64,000 nt of DNA from Hydra vulgaris (Eukaryota > Cnidaria > Hydrozoa > Anthoathecata > Hydridae), in the NCBI RefSeq assembly GCF_038396675.1, contig NC_088931.1, positions 58,242,001 through 58,306,000 of the forward strand, read 5' to 3'. The number at the start of each line of letters is the position of its first letter. The first letter of the stretch is position 1. Positions 28,026 to 40,030 of this stretch are shown here, piece by piece. The position numbers and the translations under genes are program-made. Below the pieces are notes generated by a model. The model ran no database searches. It was not told the origin of the DNA and was given only the letters and a program-made list of their open reading frames with translations.

Positions 28026-29471
28026 TAAAAACAAGTTAAAACTAAAAGAATTATATATATTTTTAAATTTGAAAACAGTTTTTGCTAACCTTAGCTGGTC
28101 AAAAAATACTAAAATATTATGTTAAATACTTTTTAAAGTCATCTATAATTTATAAATGTATTCGAATTTAATACTTTATTAGCCTTAGTAGGAGTTATTT
28201 TAAGCTCATTTATTACAAAGTGCTTCTTTTTTTCAAAATGTGATTTAAAACCTGTTTTTGCAGGTGTTTTTTAACAGCTATCTTTTCCCCAGTTTTTACT
28301 CAAAACTATTGAATTTCTCTGCTATATCATCAGAACTTCGACACGGCACGGGTTTCGAAGTGGAGGGGCATAATCGTCAGTTTTTAAAAAAGTCCTCTTT
28401 ATCCAGAATATTCTTAAATAAAAAAATAAAAGTCCTTTAGAAAAAAGTGTGTGTGTGGAGGGGGGGGGAGGGGGAAGGGGCACGTGCTCTGCCGTGTCGT
28501 AGGCTCTAATTATAGTTTGCAATTATACAAATTAATTACTATTTTATAATAAAATAAGTTTTTCACATAAATCAAGATCTAAAGATTTGTAACATCTAAA
28601 TTAAGAATGTAACGGAGGTGCAACGACAGTTTTAAATTTACTTTATTGGAATCAAACTTTTATATAGCAAAATAAGTATATAAAAAAGATGTTACGGAGC
28701 TTCGACTCCTGCTTTGATAGATTGAATTAATTTCGATTGATTTTCTCGAGTTCTAATAACTCAAGTTGGAAATATAACGAAGACAAAATATGAAAATGTA
28801 TTCTATCGAACTAGAGAGTTTTTATTCAAAACAACTTTATTTTGATATTAAAAAGTTTAACTAAAACATTTATTAAAAGTTGTTTATGAACTGCAGATTA
28901 AAAGTCTTGGTTTAAACCTTCGGTTCCACTAAACTTTCGTTACGCATCCGATTACATTTGTCTAAATTCTCTGTACTACCTATATCTAATTTTTTTTATA
29001 TAATACCACAAATACGACTAGTTTTTGTGGTATTGTATAAAAAGTAACTCGAGTACCACAAATTTGTTAAAATAATATTTTTTCATTATACCTATAAACC
29101 TTAAAAACATCTTTTTTGAAGAAGATAGTGAGTTACACTTTTAAATAGTGTATATGCTAACCGACATGACAACTTGTATAGATTTGCAAGACATTTTTTT
29201 CTTAAAATCAAACTTTTTTGAGAAATTTTTAATAGTACAAAAACCAATTATTTTCTATAATTTTAAACTAAATAAAAATTATTTTATTGCTGCACATAAC
29301 TTATGTTATTACTATATTAATTTTTTTCATTACTTTTTCATGTGTTTTTTTTCGATCTGACAGAGAACCCCAAAATTGATATTGGATAATCCCGCGATTT
29401 CGGGATTTTGAAAAATGTTAGGATCCCGGCATTGCTCTCACTTATAAAGTCTGATGTGTTAAAAAGTATGC
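28026..29471. other. AT-rich DNA without a recognised gene
   Basis: A TG and poly-G rich patch occurs at 28447-28480. Short frames near 28258 and 29148 have no recognisable content. Confidence 0.5.
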
Positions 29472-29479
29472 ATCTTTGT

Positions 29480-29578
29480 CAGGGCCGTCTCGACAAGGTC
29501 TTCCATGAGGTAGGGGGGGAAGGGAAAGGTGTTGTAAGTATTTTTTGCACCCTACACCTCCCCTTCGGGACGGTCCTG
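29480..29578. mobile_element. 99-bp hAT-type MITE with perfect 8-bp target duplication
   Basis: The left end CAGGGCCGTCTCGACAAG and the reverse complement of the right end, CAGGACCGTCCCGAAGGG, are imperfect inverted repeats. ATCTTTGT flanks it on both sides exactly (29472-29479 and 29579-29586). A CAGGG start with an 8-bp duplication is typical of hAT elements. It has no coding capacity and would need a transposase from elsewhere. Confidence 0.88.
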
Positions 29579-29586
29579 ATCTTTGT

Positions 29587-30636
29587 AACCTCAACAACAT
29601 TAGCATGAAGATAAATGAAGCAAAATCATTTTTTAAACGCAAAGTTGAAAAATGTCAATTTCACTATACTAAATTTTGTGGTGATTGGCATACTATTGCA
29701 TTTCTCTTAGTAAACTTTATGGTGGATTACATAGATTAACAATTGGATTAAAAATGGTTGAAAAAAATTAGTTAAAAATGAAAATTAAGTTACTTCTTTG
29801 TTTATTTTTTAGAACTTATTCATAAAATTGTAATCTAAAACGTTCTAATTGAAGCAGCATAGCAAAAAAAAAACGCTTGCCCCACTATTGCTAATTTACT
29901 TCTGGGCCATTTTACCACTAACCTACTTCCTACCAACAAAAAAATATAAAATTATAAGTTTATGCTAAACCTCTTTTAATTGAATAAAATTGGACACCTA
30001 ACCAACTAAAAAAAAGGTGAAGTGCACACAACGTTTAGAAGTAAATTGACCGGCTTATTTGGCCCAAAACGGATATCGTTTTATATCAGATAGTTTATAC
30101 TTACTTGATTTATAACTTATTCAAAACTGTTTCAGCTGTCGATGTCTCCCCCGACACTAAACATGTTTCAGCTGTCAATATGTCTTCGAAAACTAAACAT
30201 GTTTTATATTGCGTGATATTACCATAAAAAAATTTGATCAAAAAAAATATTTATAAAGGAATTTAAAAAACTGCGCTTTATTGAAACAGTGATGTAATCA
30301 AGGTTTGCATGTGTGGGTAGCATACAAAGGCGTATCAAAAAATTATGCCCCCTCACTATCCCACCCACCCCACACACAAAAGAGTCATTAGGGCCAATAA
30401 TCTACTTCTACTTAAAGAAAAAAAAGAAAAAAAAATTTTTTCTAGACGACTTGGCTCCGAATAACTTTTTCTGTAAAAGTAACAAATCATTTACTTTCAC
30501 ACCAAAAAGTAATCTCTTTTTACAATGCAGTTTTCTTTCACTTTTTAAAGTGTAACATTTTTGAAATATGATATAAAAAAAATAAATTACATTTATATCA
30601 CTGTATATATGTAATTTATTTTTTATATTAATGTAC

Positions 30637-30640
<4 letters not shown>
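29587..30640. other. AT-rich DNA with a hairpin near the next TA array
   Basis: No gene recognised. AAAAAATAAATTACAT at about 30578-30593 has an inverse copy at about 30608-30623, giving a hairpin with roughly 16-bp arms. A C-rich patch occurs at 30348-30375. Confidence 0.5.

Positions 30641-30724
<84 letters not shown>
30641..30724. repeat. (TA)n microsatellite
   Basis: About 84 bases of uninterrupted TA dinucleotide. Confidence 0.98.
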
Positions 30725-30727
<3 letters not shown>

Positions 30728-31322
30728 ATTACAAAAGTCATTATTATATATTTCAAAAACAAATAATATTTATATGTCTCCAGTTTATATAAATGTCCAC
30801 CACAAATATTTACAATGTCTAAAGGGCATTAACAATGCTGTTTTACGCATGCGAGTTTGACATTTTAACTCCTGCGAGTTAAAATAATAAACTTAAAAAT
30901 TCTCGGTTTATAATATAAACTGCTGGCTATTAACCCATGCATTTAAAAAATATACGCAAGTCCGTCGCACCACAGGGCTACTTGGACTTGGTTGTCGTTG
31001 TCGTTGAAAATATATATTATTTGTTGAAAATATATATTAACATATATTAGTAGTACTATGTAGTTGTAAGGAAACTCCCAGAAGACTAAAAAATGTCTTT
31101 TCATAGAGAACCTTTAAAATACAAAATAAACTAAAAATTTAAAGAGTAAATCTATAAAACACACATTAATTTTTGAGGTCTACTGTTCAGTAATATTTTA
31201 CTATGTATAGTTGCTAGCAATTTTTTTTTTTTAAGTTTGTGTTTTTTTTCTTTTTTATTTATTTATTTTTATAGCTTAAATTGTTCTTTTTACATTTTAT
31301 TATATTAATTGTTCTTTTATAT
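30725..31322. other. AT-rich spacer before the LINE
   Basis: No gene recognised. It includes a duplicated TTGTTGAAAATATATATTA-like stretch near 31003-31040 and T-rich runs that may belong to the LINE's 3' end. Confidence 0.45.
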
Positions 31323-31642
31323 TTAATACATATCGATAAAATTGGTTTTGTTAATTATGAAATCTTTTAGTTTTTTCTTCAGGGCAATAAGAATATCCAA
31401 TTTAGTAAGTTCTATATTTTGAGGTATTGTTTTGTTATATAAATAGGGACTACGGTATACAATTGAAAATCTCGAAAATTTTGTTTTTTTTATGGGCAGT
31501 GTTAAGTTACCGGTTCCCCGTGTGATATATCTGTTGGCGTTGGTTTGAAAAAAGTTATTAGTAAAATGAGTTGGGATAAGTTCGAGCTTATATTTGAGCA
31601 TAAATAAAACATTTTGGTAGATGTTAATTTGATAGATATTTG

Positions 31643-32567
31643 TAACCATGAGCGAGACTAGGTTTTTTCAAACCGAGACGAGACCGAGACGAGAAGTTAG
31701 TACTTCTCGTGAGACTGAGAACGAGACGAGACGAGAAATTTAACAATTTTTGAAAACAAATTTATTAAAATCCAAGTAAAAAAAAAAAAATTGTAAACAT
31801 GGTTTTGACAAATAGACACAAACGACATTTGTCAAATGTAAACAACTTTTTCAAATAATTATTCAGAATTTTTTTGCCAAACTTTTCCAACAAAACATTG
31901 TTTTCTCTGATTAAATGATTTGTTCTACTTTTTCTGGGTGTAAGTTGTGTCTGGATGATCGGACGACATTTCCATCTGAGCTAAAAACTCTCTCTGATTT
32001 AGTTGAACTTGCTGGAATAGCTAAAATTTGTCTAGCTAATGAAGAGAGTTCTGGCAATGTATTTGAATGCAATTTCCACCAATCAAGAATCGGAAAGTCT
32101 TTTTTGGCATCAGAGAGATATTCATACTGGCACATTTCGCTCAAAATAGGATTCAGTTCAGATGTTGGCTCTTGTGTTTCAAGTCTGACGTTTAACTTGC
32201 GCTTCAGTTTTGAATTAGGGGACAAATCTGCTGAAAGGACTCTGGCAACAGGTTGGCACTCAATATTATCCTTAACCTGTGAGGCTGACCTCACAAATTC
32301 TTTTGTTGTTTGAAAGTTTTTTTAAAAAAATCTAATTAAATAATCAAATTAAAAATTTAATTAAAATCAAAATTAGAGTCAAAATATTAATTAATTAAAA
32401 AAACAAATTATTAAGCATTTTGTAAGTTATAATAATTTTTAATTTGGAAATGAACATAATATTTAAGTCTCGTTATACTTCTCGCGAGATTTTCTATTTC
32501 TCGTTTCTCACGAGAAGTCCCATTTCTCACGAGAAACGAGAACGAGACGAGTTCTCGCCCATGGTTA
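31643..32567 (-). mobile_element. Deletion derivative of a hAT transposon inserted in the LINE
   Basis: The ends are inverted repeats: TAACCATGAGCGAGA at 31643 and, reverse complemented, TAACCATGGGCGAGA ending at 32567. The flanks GATATTTG (31635-31642) and GATATTAG (32568-32575) form an 8-bp target duplication with one difference. Removing the insert rejoins the LINE frame at ...LNASNI / YQINIYQ. Both subterminal regions are arrays of CGAGA-type motifs such as GAGACGAGACGAG. Only the 3' part of a transposase gene remains inside. Confidence 0.88.
31911..32294 (-). pseudogene. hAT transposase C-terminal dimerisation domain
   Basis: 127 codons are open and contain FPILDWWKLHSNTLPELSSL, then ARQILAIPASSTKSERVFSS, then a GNVVRSSRHNLHPEKVEQII end. 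This is the hallmark C-terminal dimerisation region of hAT transposases. The catalytic part and BED finger are absent because of the internal deletion. Confidence 0.9.
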
Positions 32568-32589
32568 GATATTAGAAGCATTCAAGTTT

Positions 32590-33960
32590 TTAAGTAATGG
32601 ATCGGCATGAGTGAATTTATTTTTATTATAAATCAATCTTGATGCGTGTTTTTGGTGTGTATATAGAGAACTTAATTTAGATTTATTTGACTTTCCCAGG
32701 CAATATTACCGTATGTTAGATAACTTTGTATATAAGAATAGTAGAGAATTTTCAGATTCTCCTGGGAAAGTATAGCTTTGACTTTGTAAAGTATGCCGAT
32801 ACTTTTTGATATTTTTGTATTTAATGTTTTTATATGGGCTTTCCAAGAAATCGTTTTGTCAATAATTATCCCAAGAAATTTAATAGTTTCAGTTCTTTCG
32901 ATGTTTATGTTATCAATTTATAGTAATGGTAGCATGCTTGGTATTTTGTTTTTTTGCTGGCTGGAATGAAACAAGATGTATTTTGTTTTTTCTTGATTTA
33001 AAGATAATTTATTTACTTTAAACCAAATGTTTAGACTCTCAAGGTCATCGTTCGCAGGTTCAAAGAGATTTTCAATTGATGCTGATGAACAAAATAAATT
33101 TGTGTCATCAGCAAACATTATTGCATCGAGTATTTTTAGTGATTGTGGAAGATCGTTAATATAAATTAAAAATAAAAGAGGACCAAAAATGAAACCTTGG
33201 GGAACTCCGCATTTTATTTTTTGTAAATTAGAATATTTATTATCGTTCGAAATAACACATTGTTGTCTGTTGCACAGATAACTTTTAAACCAATCTAGGC
33301 TATTAATTTTTATTCCGTATTTTTCCATTTTCTTTAGTAAGATATCATGATTAATTGTGTCAAATGCTTTGGATAGGTCTATGAAAGTTCCTAATACAAA
33401 TTGCTTTTTATTAAAAGAATCACTTATGCTATTTACAAAATCTAAAATTGCATGTTCTGTTGAGTGCTGTGCTTGAAAGCCGAAATGTTTTTTATTTAAG
33501 AAATTATTTTGAATTAGGTATTCATATAATCTATTGTAGATTATTCGTTCAAGGATTTTAGAAAAGGTTGAAAGTATTGAGATTAGTCTGTAATTGTTTA
33601 TTAGAAATGTTTCACCGTTTCAAATGTTTTAAAAATATGTACAATTTTAGCTACTTTTAATTTATCTGGTACAGTTCCAGTTATAATTGATGATTTAAAT
33701 ATTTCGAAAAAAGGGTTGCGTATCTCCGAAAAGACATTAACGACGATATTACTGCAAATGTCATCTATACCTGGGGACTTGTTTGTTTTAAGAGAGTTTA
33801 TTGCATTTTCGAGTTCATCAATTTTTAGTTCTTTAAATATTAATTCGTTGTTGACACTAGTTAGATAAGTTTCAATTGAGTTGTTTGGACAATTGACTTT
33901 TGAAGCTAGATTTGGGTATATGTTGACAAAAAAACTATTAAATTTTTCTTAAATTGCATT
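32590..33960 (-). pseudogene. LINE reverse transcriptase
   Basis: The open part (32918-33328) reads GVPQGFIFGPLLFLIYINDL and MFADDTNLF (catalytic Asp pair near 33104-33109). Upstream on the minus strand come GTVPDKLKVAKIVHIFK (about 33645-33695), a frameshift, then a GFQAQHSTEHAIL-like block and FIDLSKAFDTINHD (about 33345-33390). Downstream, HASRLIYNKNKFTHADPL leads to the hAT insertion. It made DNA from the element RNA; now broken by frameshifts and stops. Confidence 0.85.
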
Positions 33961-34415
33961 ATTATTGTCATACTCTTTTTTATCTATGACAATTTGAGCA
34001 GGTAAACAATTTATTTTGCAGGTTTTTATCCCAATTATTTCTTTCATGATATCCCAAGTTTTCTTAATATCACCATTTGTGTTTTTTATTTTCTTTGAGT
34101 AATAGTTTTTCTTTGAATTTTTTTAAATTTTTTTAAACAAGTTTTTCTACTGTTTGTAAACATTAAGGTGCGCCTCAATTCTATTTTTAAGTATTTAATA
34201 TAAATTTTTTGTGTTTTTTTTTTGAGGATTTTTTAATACAATTGGTGATCCATGGACATTTTAAGTGTTTTTCTTTTATTAATTTTACTTTAATTGGGAA
34301 GTGCATATTATAGTTTTTTAAGAAAATTTTTTCAAAGTTATTATAAGCAGAGTTAGTGTGCCCAAGATTGCATTCATATTATACCTTATCCCACTCTTCT
34401 GCCAACAGTGAGTTT

Positions 34416-35169
34416 TTAAATTGTTGAATAGCAAATTTGTTGATTTTTTTTTTTTGTGTAAGTTTTGATTTTACAACTATTATTAGATTTTATATCTTGT
34501 GTCAAGGAGAAGAAAATAGGAAAATGATCAGATATATCTGCCTTTATTATTCCTGCCTTAAGAGAAGTATCAAAGAATGAATTAGTTAATATATTATCTA
34601 TTGCAGTGATTGAAGTTGGAGTTACTCGAGTTGGCTTGTTAATAAATGGGAAGATGTAATGTTGAAGCATTTCATCAAAAAAAAGTTTTGTATTGGCATG
34701 TTTATCACATTGTAAACAATCTATGTTTATGTCTCCAATACAGAATATTTTTTTTGCTCGTTTTTGGTTTTTTTATAAAAATTTGCTTTGAATGATTGGA
34801 AAATTTAAATAAATCACCTTCAGGTGGCCGGTAACATGTGGAGACCAGTATGTTTTTTGATTTGTTGCTAGTTATTTCAATTGTAAAAACCTCACTATCA
34901 GCATCTGAGGTCGAATGGTCATCTCTTACTTTGGTAATTTGATCATTCCTAATATAAGTTATAATTCCACCTCCCCTTTTGTTAGTTTTTCTTTCAGATG
35001 ATAATAACTTGTAGTTAGAAATTTCTAAACTTGAATTTATTCTGCATGATTCGTCAGAACACCACGTTTCTGTTAGGCATATCAAACTGAATAAATAATC
35101 GCTTTCGATAAGAAAATGTTTTAGCTTATCTATGTTGCTATTTATACTTCTTATGTTAATGTGTATCAC
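34416..35169 (-). pseudogene. LINE APE-type endonuclease
   Basis: Two open pieces cover the domain. 34705-35169 starts MIHINIRSINSNIDKLKHFL and holds ICLTETWCSDESC, NKRGGGIITYIR and STCYRPPEG. 34416-34670 holds TAIDNILTNSF and ADISDHFPIFF, with the terminal Ser-Asp-His in place. A frameshift near 34690-34740 separates them. It would nick target DNA for reverse transcription. Confidence 0.85.
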
Positions 35170-35394
35170 AGTAAAATTACTCTTTAAGGTTTATAGTTCA
35201 CTTTTAAAAGCTTTTATTTCAAAAAAGGATGAACTAAAATTACAAAAAAAATGCAAATCGGCGTCAGAAATATCATTAAGTAAAACATTTGCTGAATTGA
35301 AAACATTAAAGTGCAATTTTTCAAAATCTATTGTTAAGTTAGTCTCTATTTGAAGTCGTTAAAATAGCGCTTCGTATAATAAAACTTCTCGCGT

Positions 35395-35645
35395 TTACTT
35401 TCTAAAATCTCTACAATAAATTTTATCAAATTTAATAACTGCAAATTTACCTTCGTTGCGTAACCATTTAACTTCTTCCCAAAGCTTCTTTCTTTCTAAC
35501 ATCGCTACTTTTGCATAATCTTCATTAATGTAAATGCCGGTTCCTTTAAGTTTATTTACTGAGCTTAATATTTTATTTTTATCATGATAATTCAAAAGCT
35601 TTAAAACGATCGATCTTGGTGTTTTAATATCTTTAACGGCACCAA
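35395..35645 (-). pseudogene. LINE ORF1 protein C-terminal part
   Basis: The minus-strand frame reads VKDIKTPRSIVLKLLNYHDK, then ILSSVNKLKGTGIYINEDYA and ERKKLWEEVKWLRNEGKFAV, ending near KIYCRDFRK. It resembles the RNA-binding C-terminal region of L1-type ORF1 proteins. The N terminus is cut at about 35650. Confidence 0.75.
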
Positions 35646-35954
35646 CTCGGTGCAGTTAAAGATAAAAAAAACATCAAGATCATACTACTGGCAAATGTAA
35701 TAATAAAACACCGAGATATATACTTCAGGCAAAAGTAAAATCTAAACTACTTCTTAAAATAATATACTTTTACACGTAAGTAAAAGTAACCAACTTTTTA
35801 TTGTTAAATACTTTCAAGTAAAAGTTACGGATTTATAAAATTAAATTTATGTTATTAAATTTCACATGTAATATGTTATTAAAAAAAAAAGAATGAGTTG
35901 CAAATGTAAACAAATTTAATACTTTATGTTAAGTTCTTTACAATTTATGAGTTA

Positions 35955-37284
35955 GAGTAGGGTGGGGTAATGTGGGTCTAAGGGATAATAAACATTTGTC
36001 AGTTTTTCAAAAGAAAAGTTATAGGTAGTAGTTTTTTTTCTGTATATTATAGATGGTTAAAACAGCTCTCTAAATTTTAATTATCAGCTTACTAGGCAAA
36101 TTCTTATATATATTATCTATTCAAAATGGCGCATACATTTAAAAAGAGATTTTTTTGTATCGAAAACCTTAAACCTCAGAAAAAGGATGTTAAAAACGGG
36201 GTCTAAAACGAAGAGGATGTTTCATATAGAGCAAAAATTACCAGATAATTAGGTTCAATTAGTTTTAAGACTGAATGATGCATAGTCTTTTGAAATAAGC
36301 AGCATTTTTAGGTGGGTTTAGGTGGGTCTATACGTCAATGAGTTTTGTGCTGTTAAGAATCAAATGCTTATACAACAATAAATACCTTGAAAATGAAAAT
36401 TAGTATAAATTAGAAGTCTAATTATGTTTCTGGATTCATTTTTCTGGAGTCATGTTGCAATGGATTCCTTTAGATGATCATTAAAGATGTAAGGGTATCG
36501 TGTTCTAAATTAAATCTAGTAGATAACGCAGTGTAGCAATTTTGAAGGATTGCACATTGAATTTTTATTATATAAACATGCCGTTTTTCTAGGATACTGA
36601 ATTTCTAATATATAACACACAAAAATTTGGGTTAATTTTTAATTAGGTTTTCGCCTAAAGTCTTCCTTAAGCATAATTTCATGATACTTTGACTTTTATA
36701 AGTACTTTGACTTTTAAACTTGAATATCATTTATTCAATTAGGAGAATTATAATATGATTTATTCTATATATTAAGAAAAATTGTAAAAAAAAAAACCTA
36801 TCGAAACTGAACGACGAGAATGCTCTGCATTTCTTGGAAATTAGCTAACAGAAATAGAAAAAAATATTCATTTTGGGTTTCAAATTTAGCACTTTAAACA
36901 AGTAAAGTTTTTTTTGCATCTAAAACATCTATTAAAGTACTATTATGTTTAAACTTTTGATCAAATAACTTAAATATAATACCCTACTAATGACCTCAGT
37001 CATATTTTCCTATAAATTGGTATATTTCATTGAAAAAAGATAAAAATGTAACTTACACCCACATTACCCCACCAAACGGCGTAATGTGGGTTTATAGAAT
37101 ACAACTCAAAATAGTGCTCCTTAGACATCTGTAATTTTTATGTATAAACATATTTTGTTTTGTTTACTAAATATGATGTCTAATCATGATTTTACGATTT
37201 TCTTCAAACAATTATTTTGCCATATTTGTTTTTGCTCTAAGTCAGAAATAGGTAAAAATAGACTCAGATTACCCCACCCTACTC
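35955..37284. mobile_element. Non-autonomous element with pogo-like GAGTAGGGTGGGGTAAT ends
   Basis: The left end GAGTAGGGTGGGGTAATGTG and the reverse complement of the right end (GAGTAGGGTGGGGTAATCTG) are inverted repeats. TA borders both sides (35953-35954 and 37285-37286). A further internal inverted pair ACCCACATTA / TAATGTGGGT lies at 37057-37066 and 37082-37091, so two related elements may be joined or nested. No transposase frame was recognised. The same end motif occurs at 53419-55734, where a pogo/Tigger-like transposase is encoded. Confidence 0.82.
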
Positions 37285-37500
37285 TATGTAAAGTAATTCA
37301 CGGTTAAGAACAAATCACATTTTTGTTTTAAAATAAGTAAAAGAGCCAACCCTAACGTGCGAGTAAAACCACGTGAAATATGATCAAGTGAAACCATCTA
37401 TTATATTTACTTCATTAAGAGTACTGTACAAATTTTTTTTAAAAACTTTAACTAATAGTTCTACTTCTAAAAGTATAGCATTTTTTTTTATTTTAAGGTA

Positions 37501-37757
37501 TCAAATATAGGTGTTGTTAGAAGACCGAAATCCAATTACGATTGCTATTATAGAAGAATATGTGCCAATAACAAGAAAAGCTATTCCGATCAGTATTAAA
37601 AACAAGTTTTTTCCCAAAGCTAACTTTGAAAGACCGTCATTATGAAACGTAAGGCTATGAATGATGGCAGGAATGATGATTCCTATAATAGATTCACTTA
37701 TAGCACCAACTAGTGATATAAAATTTTCAATTTGTGGTACCGCAATTGCAAACAAAC
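37501..37757 (-). CDS. Transporter exon f (last)
   Basis: Acceptor TTTATTTAG before 37757. It encodes FAIAVPQIENFISLVGAISE, IIGIIIPAIIHSLTFH and the final segment FLILIGIAFLVIGTY, with stop TGA at 37501-37503. It matches the C-terminal end expected for SLC36. Confidence 0.92.
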
Positions 37758-39960
37758 CTAAATAAACAAATTTTCAACATTACGTAAGCATGTCTAAATC
37801 AAATCAAAATAGTAAAATAAAACAGTAAAACTTTTTTTAAGATTTAAGAAACAAAGACTTAACAAAATTTATCATAGCCAAATTTAAATAAATAAATAGT
37901 GGTTTTATTTTTATTGTATATTTAGTAGTAAGTTAAGTATAGGCTGTTTTACACATACTAAGTTTACTAAAAAATAGCTTTAACAGAAACTTGATAGTTC
38001 TCATAATCTGCGGCAAGGACACACACACCCACGCATACATACATACATACATACATACATACATACATACATACATACATACATACATACATACATACAT
38101 ACATACATACATACATACATACATACATACATACATACATACATACATACATACATACATACATACATACATACATACATACATACATACATACATACAT
38201 ACATACATACATACATACATACATACATACATACATACATACATACATACATACATACATACATACATACATACATACATACATACATACATACATACAT
38301 ACATACATACATACAGTTCTGGCATGTTTGCTTTTTATTCATTCTGCTGTCACCTCTCAGAGCCAGGTCTTGATGATGTCACTCAATGCAGCCCGCATCC
38401 CTAGCTACGCGTGGATGTTTGAATTATTTCGATTCAAGACCTATTGAGAGCGCCAATGGCACCCAGATTATAGATGGAGAGGGCTTCACTATTTTAAACC
38501 AAGAAATTATAAAATGTCAATTCGGAGCATAATGCAAATGTACGGAAAGAGGCGTTCTAGTTTTCTTTTGAAGGTTTGATTGAGTGCTAATTTGTTTAAG
38601 ATTTTCAGCAGCTGTACAATCAAACGTAGCTCGCCGTCAATGGTGACAGTTTCAGATTGCAGAAAACCCCTAACATTGTCATTAGGAGTAAGGATTTTGT
38701 ACCAAGTCGTAATTTGATCTGTAATTTGATTAGATTCAGCCAAGCTGAGCTCACTGTTCAGGTCCAGGTTTTTTATGGTACGTTTAAGAGCTGCCATAAC
38801 ATTTATACCGGCCTCTTTGCAAGTGGTTTTATTGCCCCGTTACTAAAGCTCTGTCTTGTAAAAACCACTACGAAAGCTTCATCGTTACTAAATCTCCATC
38901 ATAGAATGTTTATGCGGTAAAATTCCTTCCATCGGGCAGGACTCGCATTAAAAAATTTGATTTAACCACAGGGATTTGATTTGACTACAAATTTTTACAT
39001 AACCGTAAACGAAAAGCCTCACTTCTAAAAATTTCACTAACACATCGAATTGAAATTTTAACATTTCCACCAACGATTTGCGAAAAAAATTGTTTTTTTC
39101 TATTAGGTTTAAATTAGGCATTCCATCTATTTTTAACTCAATGCAAAAACTCAAATATCTGAAAACTGACAGGGTCCATAGGCAGGGCGGCTTATTTTTT
39201 ATAAAAGTAATACGCTATGATTCTCTTTTTTGCTTCAAGATCAAATACTTCCTCTTTTTTCTTTTTTTTTGGTTAATTAATTTTATTTAGGTACCCTAAG
39301 TAGTCCTTACAATCTTATAACAGAGCACCGCAGATTAGCATTTAATTGGAAGCTCATGCCTCCATCCTAACCGATGTCGCAAAACGTAGTTTCTCATTGC
39401 AATTATCATGGTGATTTTGATTTTACTTAGAATCACCCTATGTCTTACCAAAATTGATAACTCAAATGAGTATTAAGATGCATTTGGCTCAAGAGCGGCG
39501 CCAGATTACCAGACCAATTTATTACAAATGTTTCCCTCATAGATCTAAACTCCGGTACATGGTGGAACCTTTCATGTATTATTTCGTGGTGTAAATCTAT
39601 CGTGCCACGTTAACCGCGTCAGTCTTGTTGGAAAGAACAGATTGTTCCAAGAAGATTTCAAACCTAACAGAAATTTGAGGAGAAAGTTTAGATTCCTTCA
39701 GGAATGCTATAGAGAAAAGCGAACTGAGTCTGTTAATAAGATCCTGGACGGGACTTTTATCGATGAACCAGAGGAAGATATAAGATCCAAGTTGAAGGAA
39801 ATACAACGTATGTACGTTGACTGGCTTGAGTAAAAAACTTAGCTGGATGCCACGAAGATTGTGCAAACAGACAAAGTGTTCGCACCGCGGATAAGCATTT
39901 AATTGAATGTTCACGCCTCCTTCCTAACCGATTTTGCAAAACTTGCCCATAGGTGGGTTT

Positions 39961-40030
<70 letters not shown>

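Larger units (their letters stand above)
31323..35650 (-). mobile_element. LINE (CR1/Jockey-like) with ORF1 end, endonuclease and reverse transcriptase, carrying a hAT insertion
   Basis: Read right to left it gives the end of an ORF1 protein (35395-35645), an APE-type endonuclease (34416-35169), a linker, a reverse transcriptase (about 32590-33960) and its C-terminal extension (31323-31642). The chain is broken by the hAT element at 31643-32567, by frameshifts near 33615 and in the linker near 33940-34250, and by stops. The 5' end is cut inside ORF1 at about 35650. It resembles the LINE in the transporter intron (40272-42576 plus 50017-50800) in domain order and wording. Confidence 0.88.

Noticed and set aside
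31915-32313. 132-codon plus-strand open frame
   Set aside because: Antisense shadow of the hAT dimerisation domain on the minus strand, which has clear family motifs.
37933-38404. Met-Tyr-Val-Cys and Ile-His-Thr-Tyr repeat proteins
   Set aside because: Translations of the (CATA)n microsatellite in all frames.
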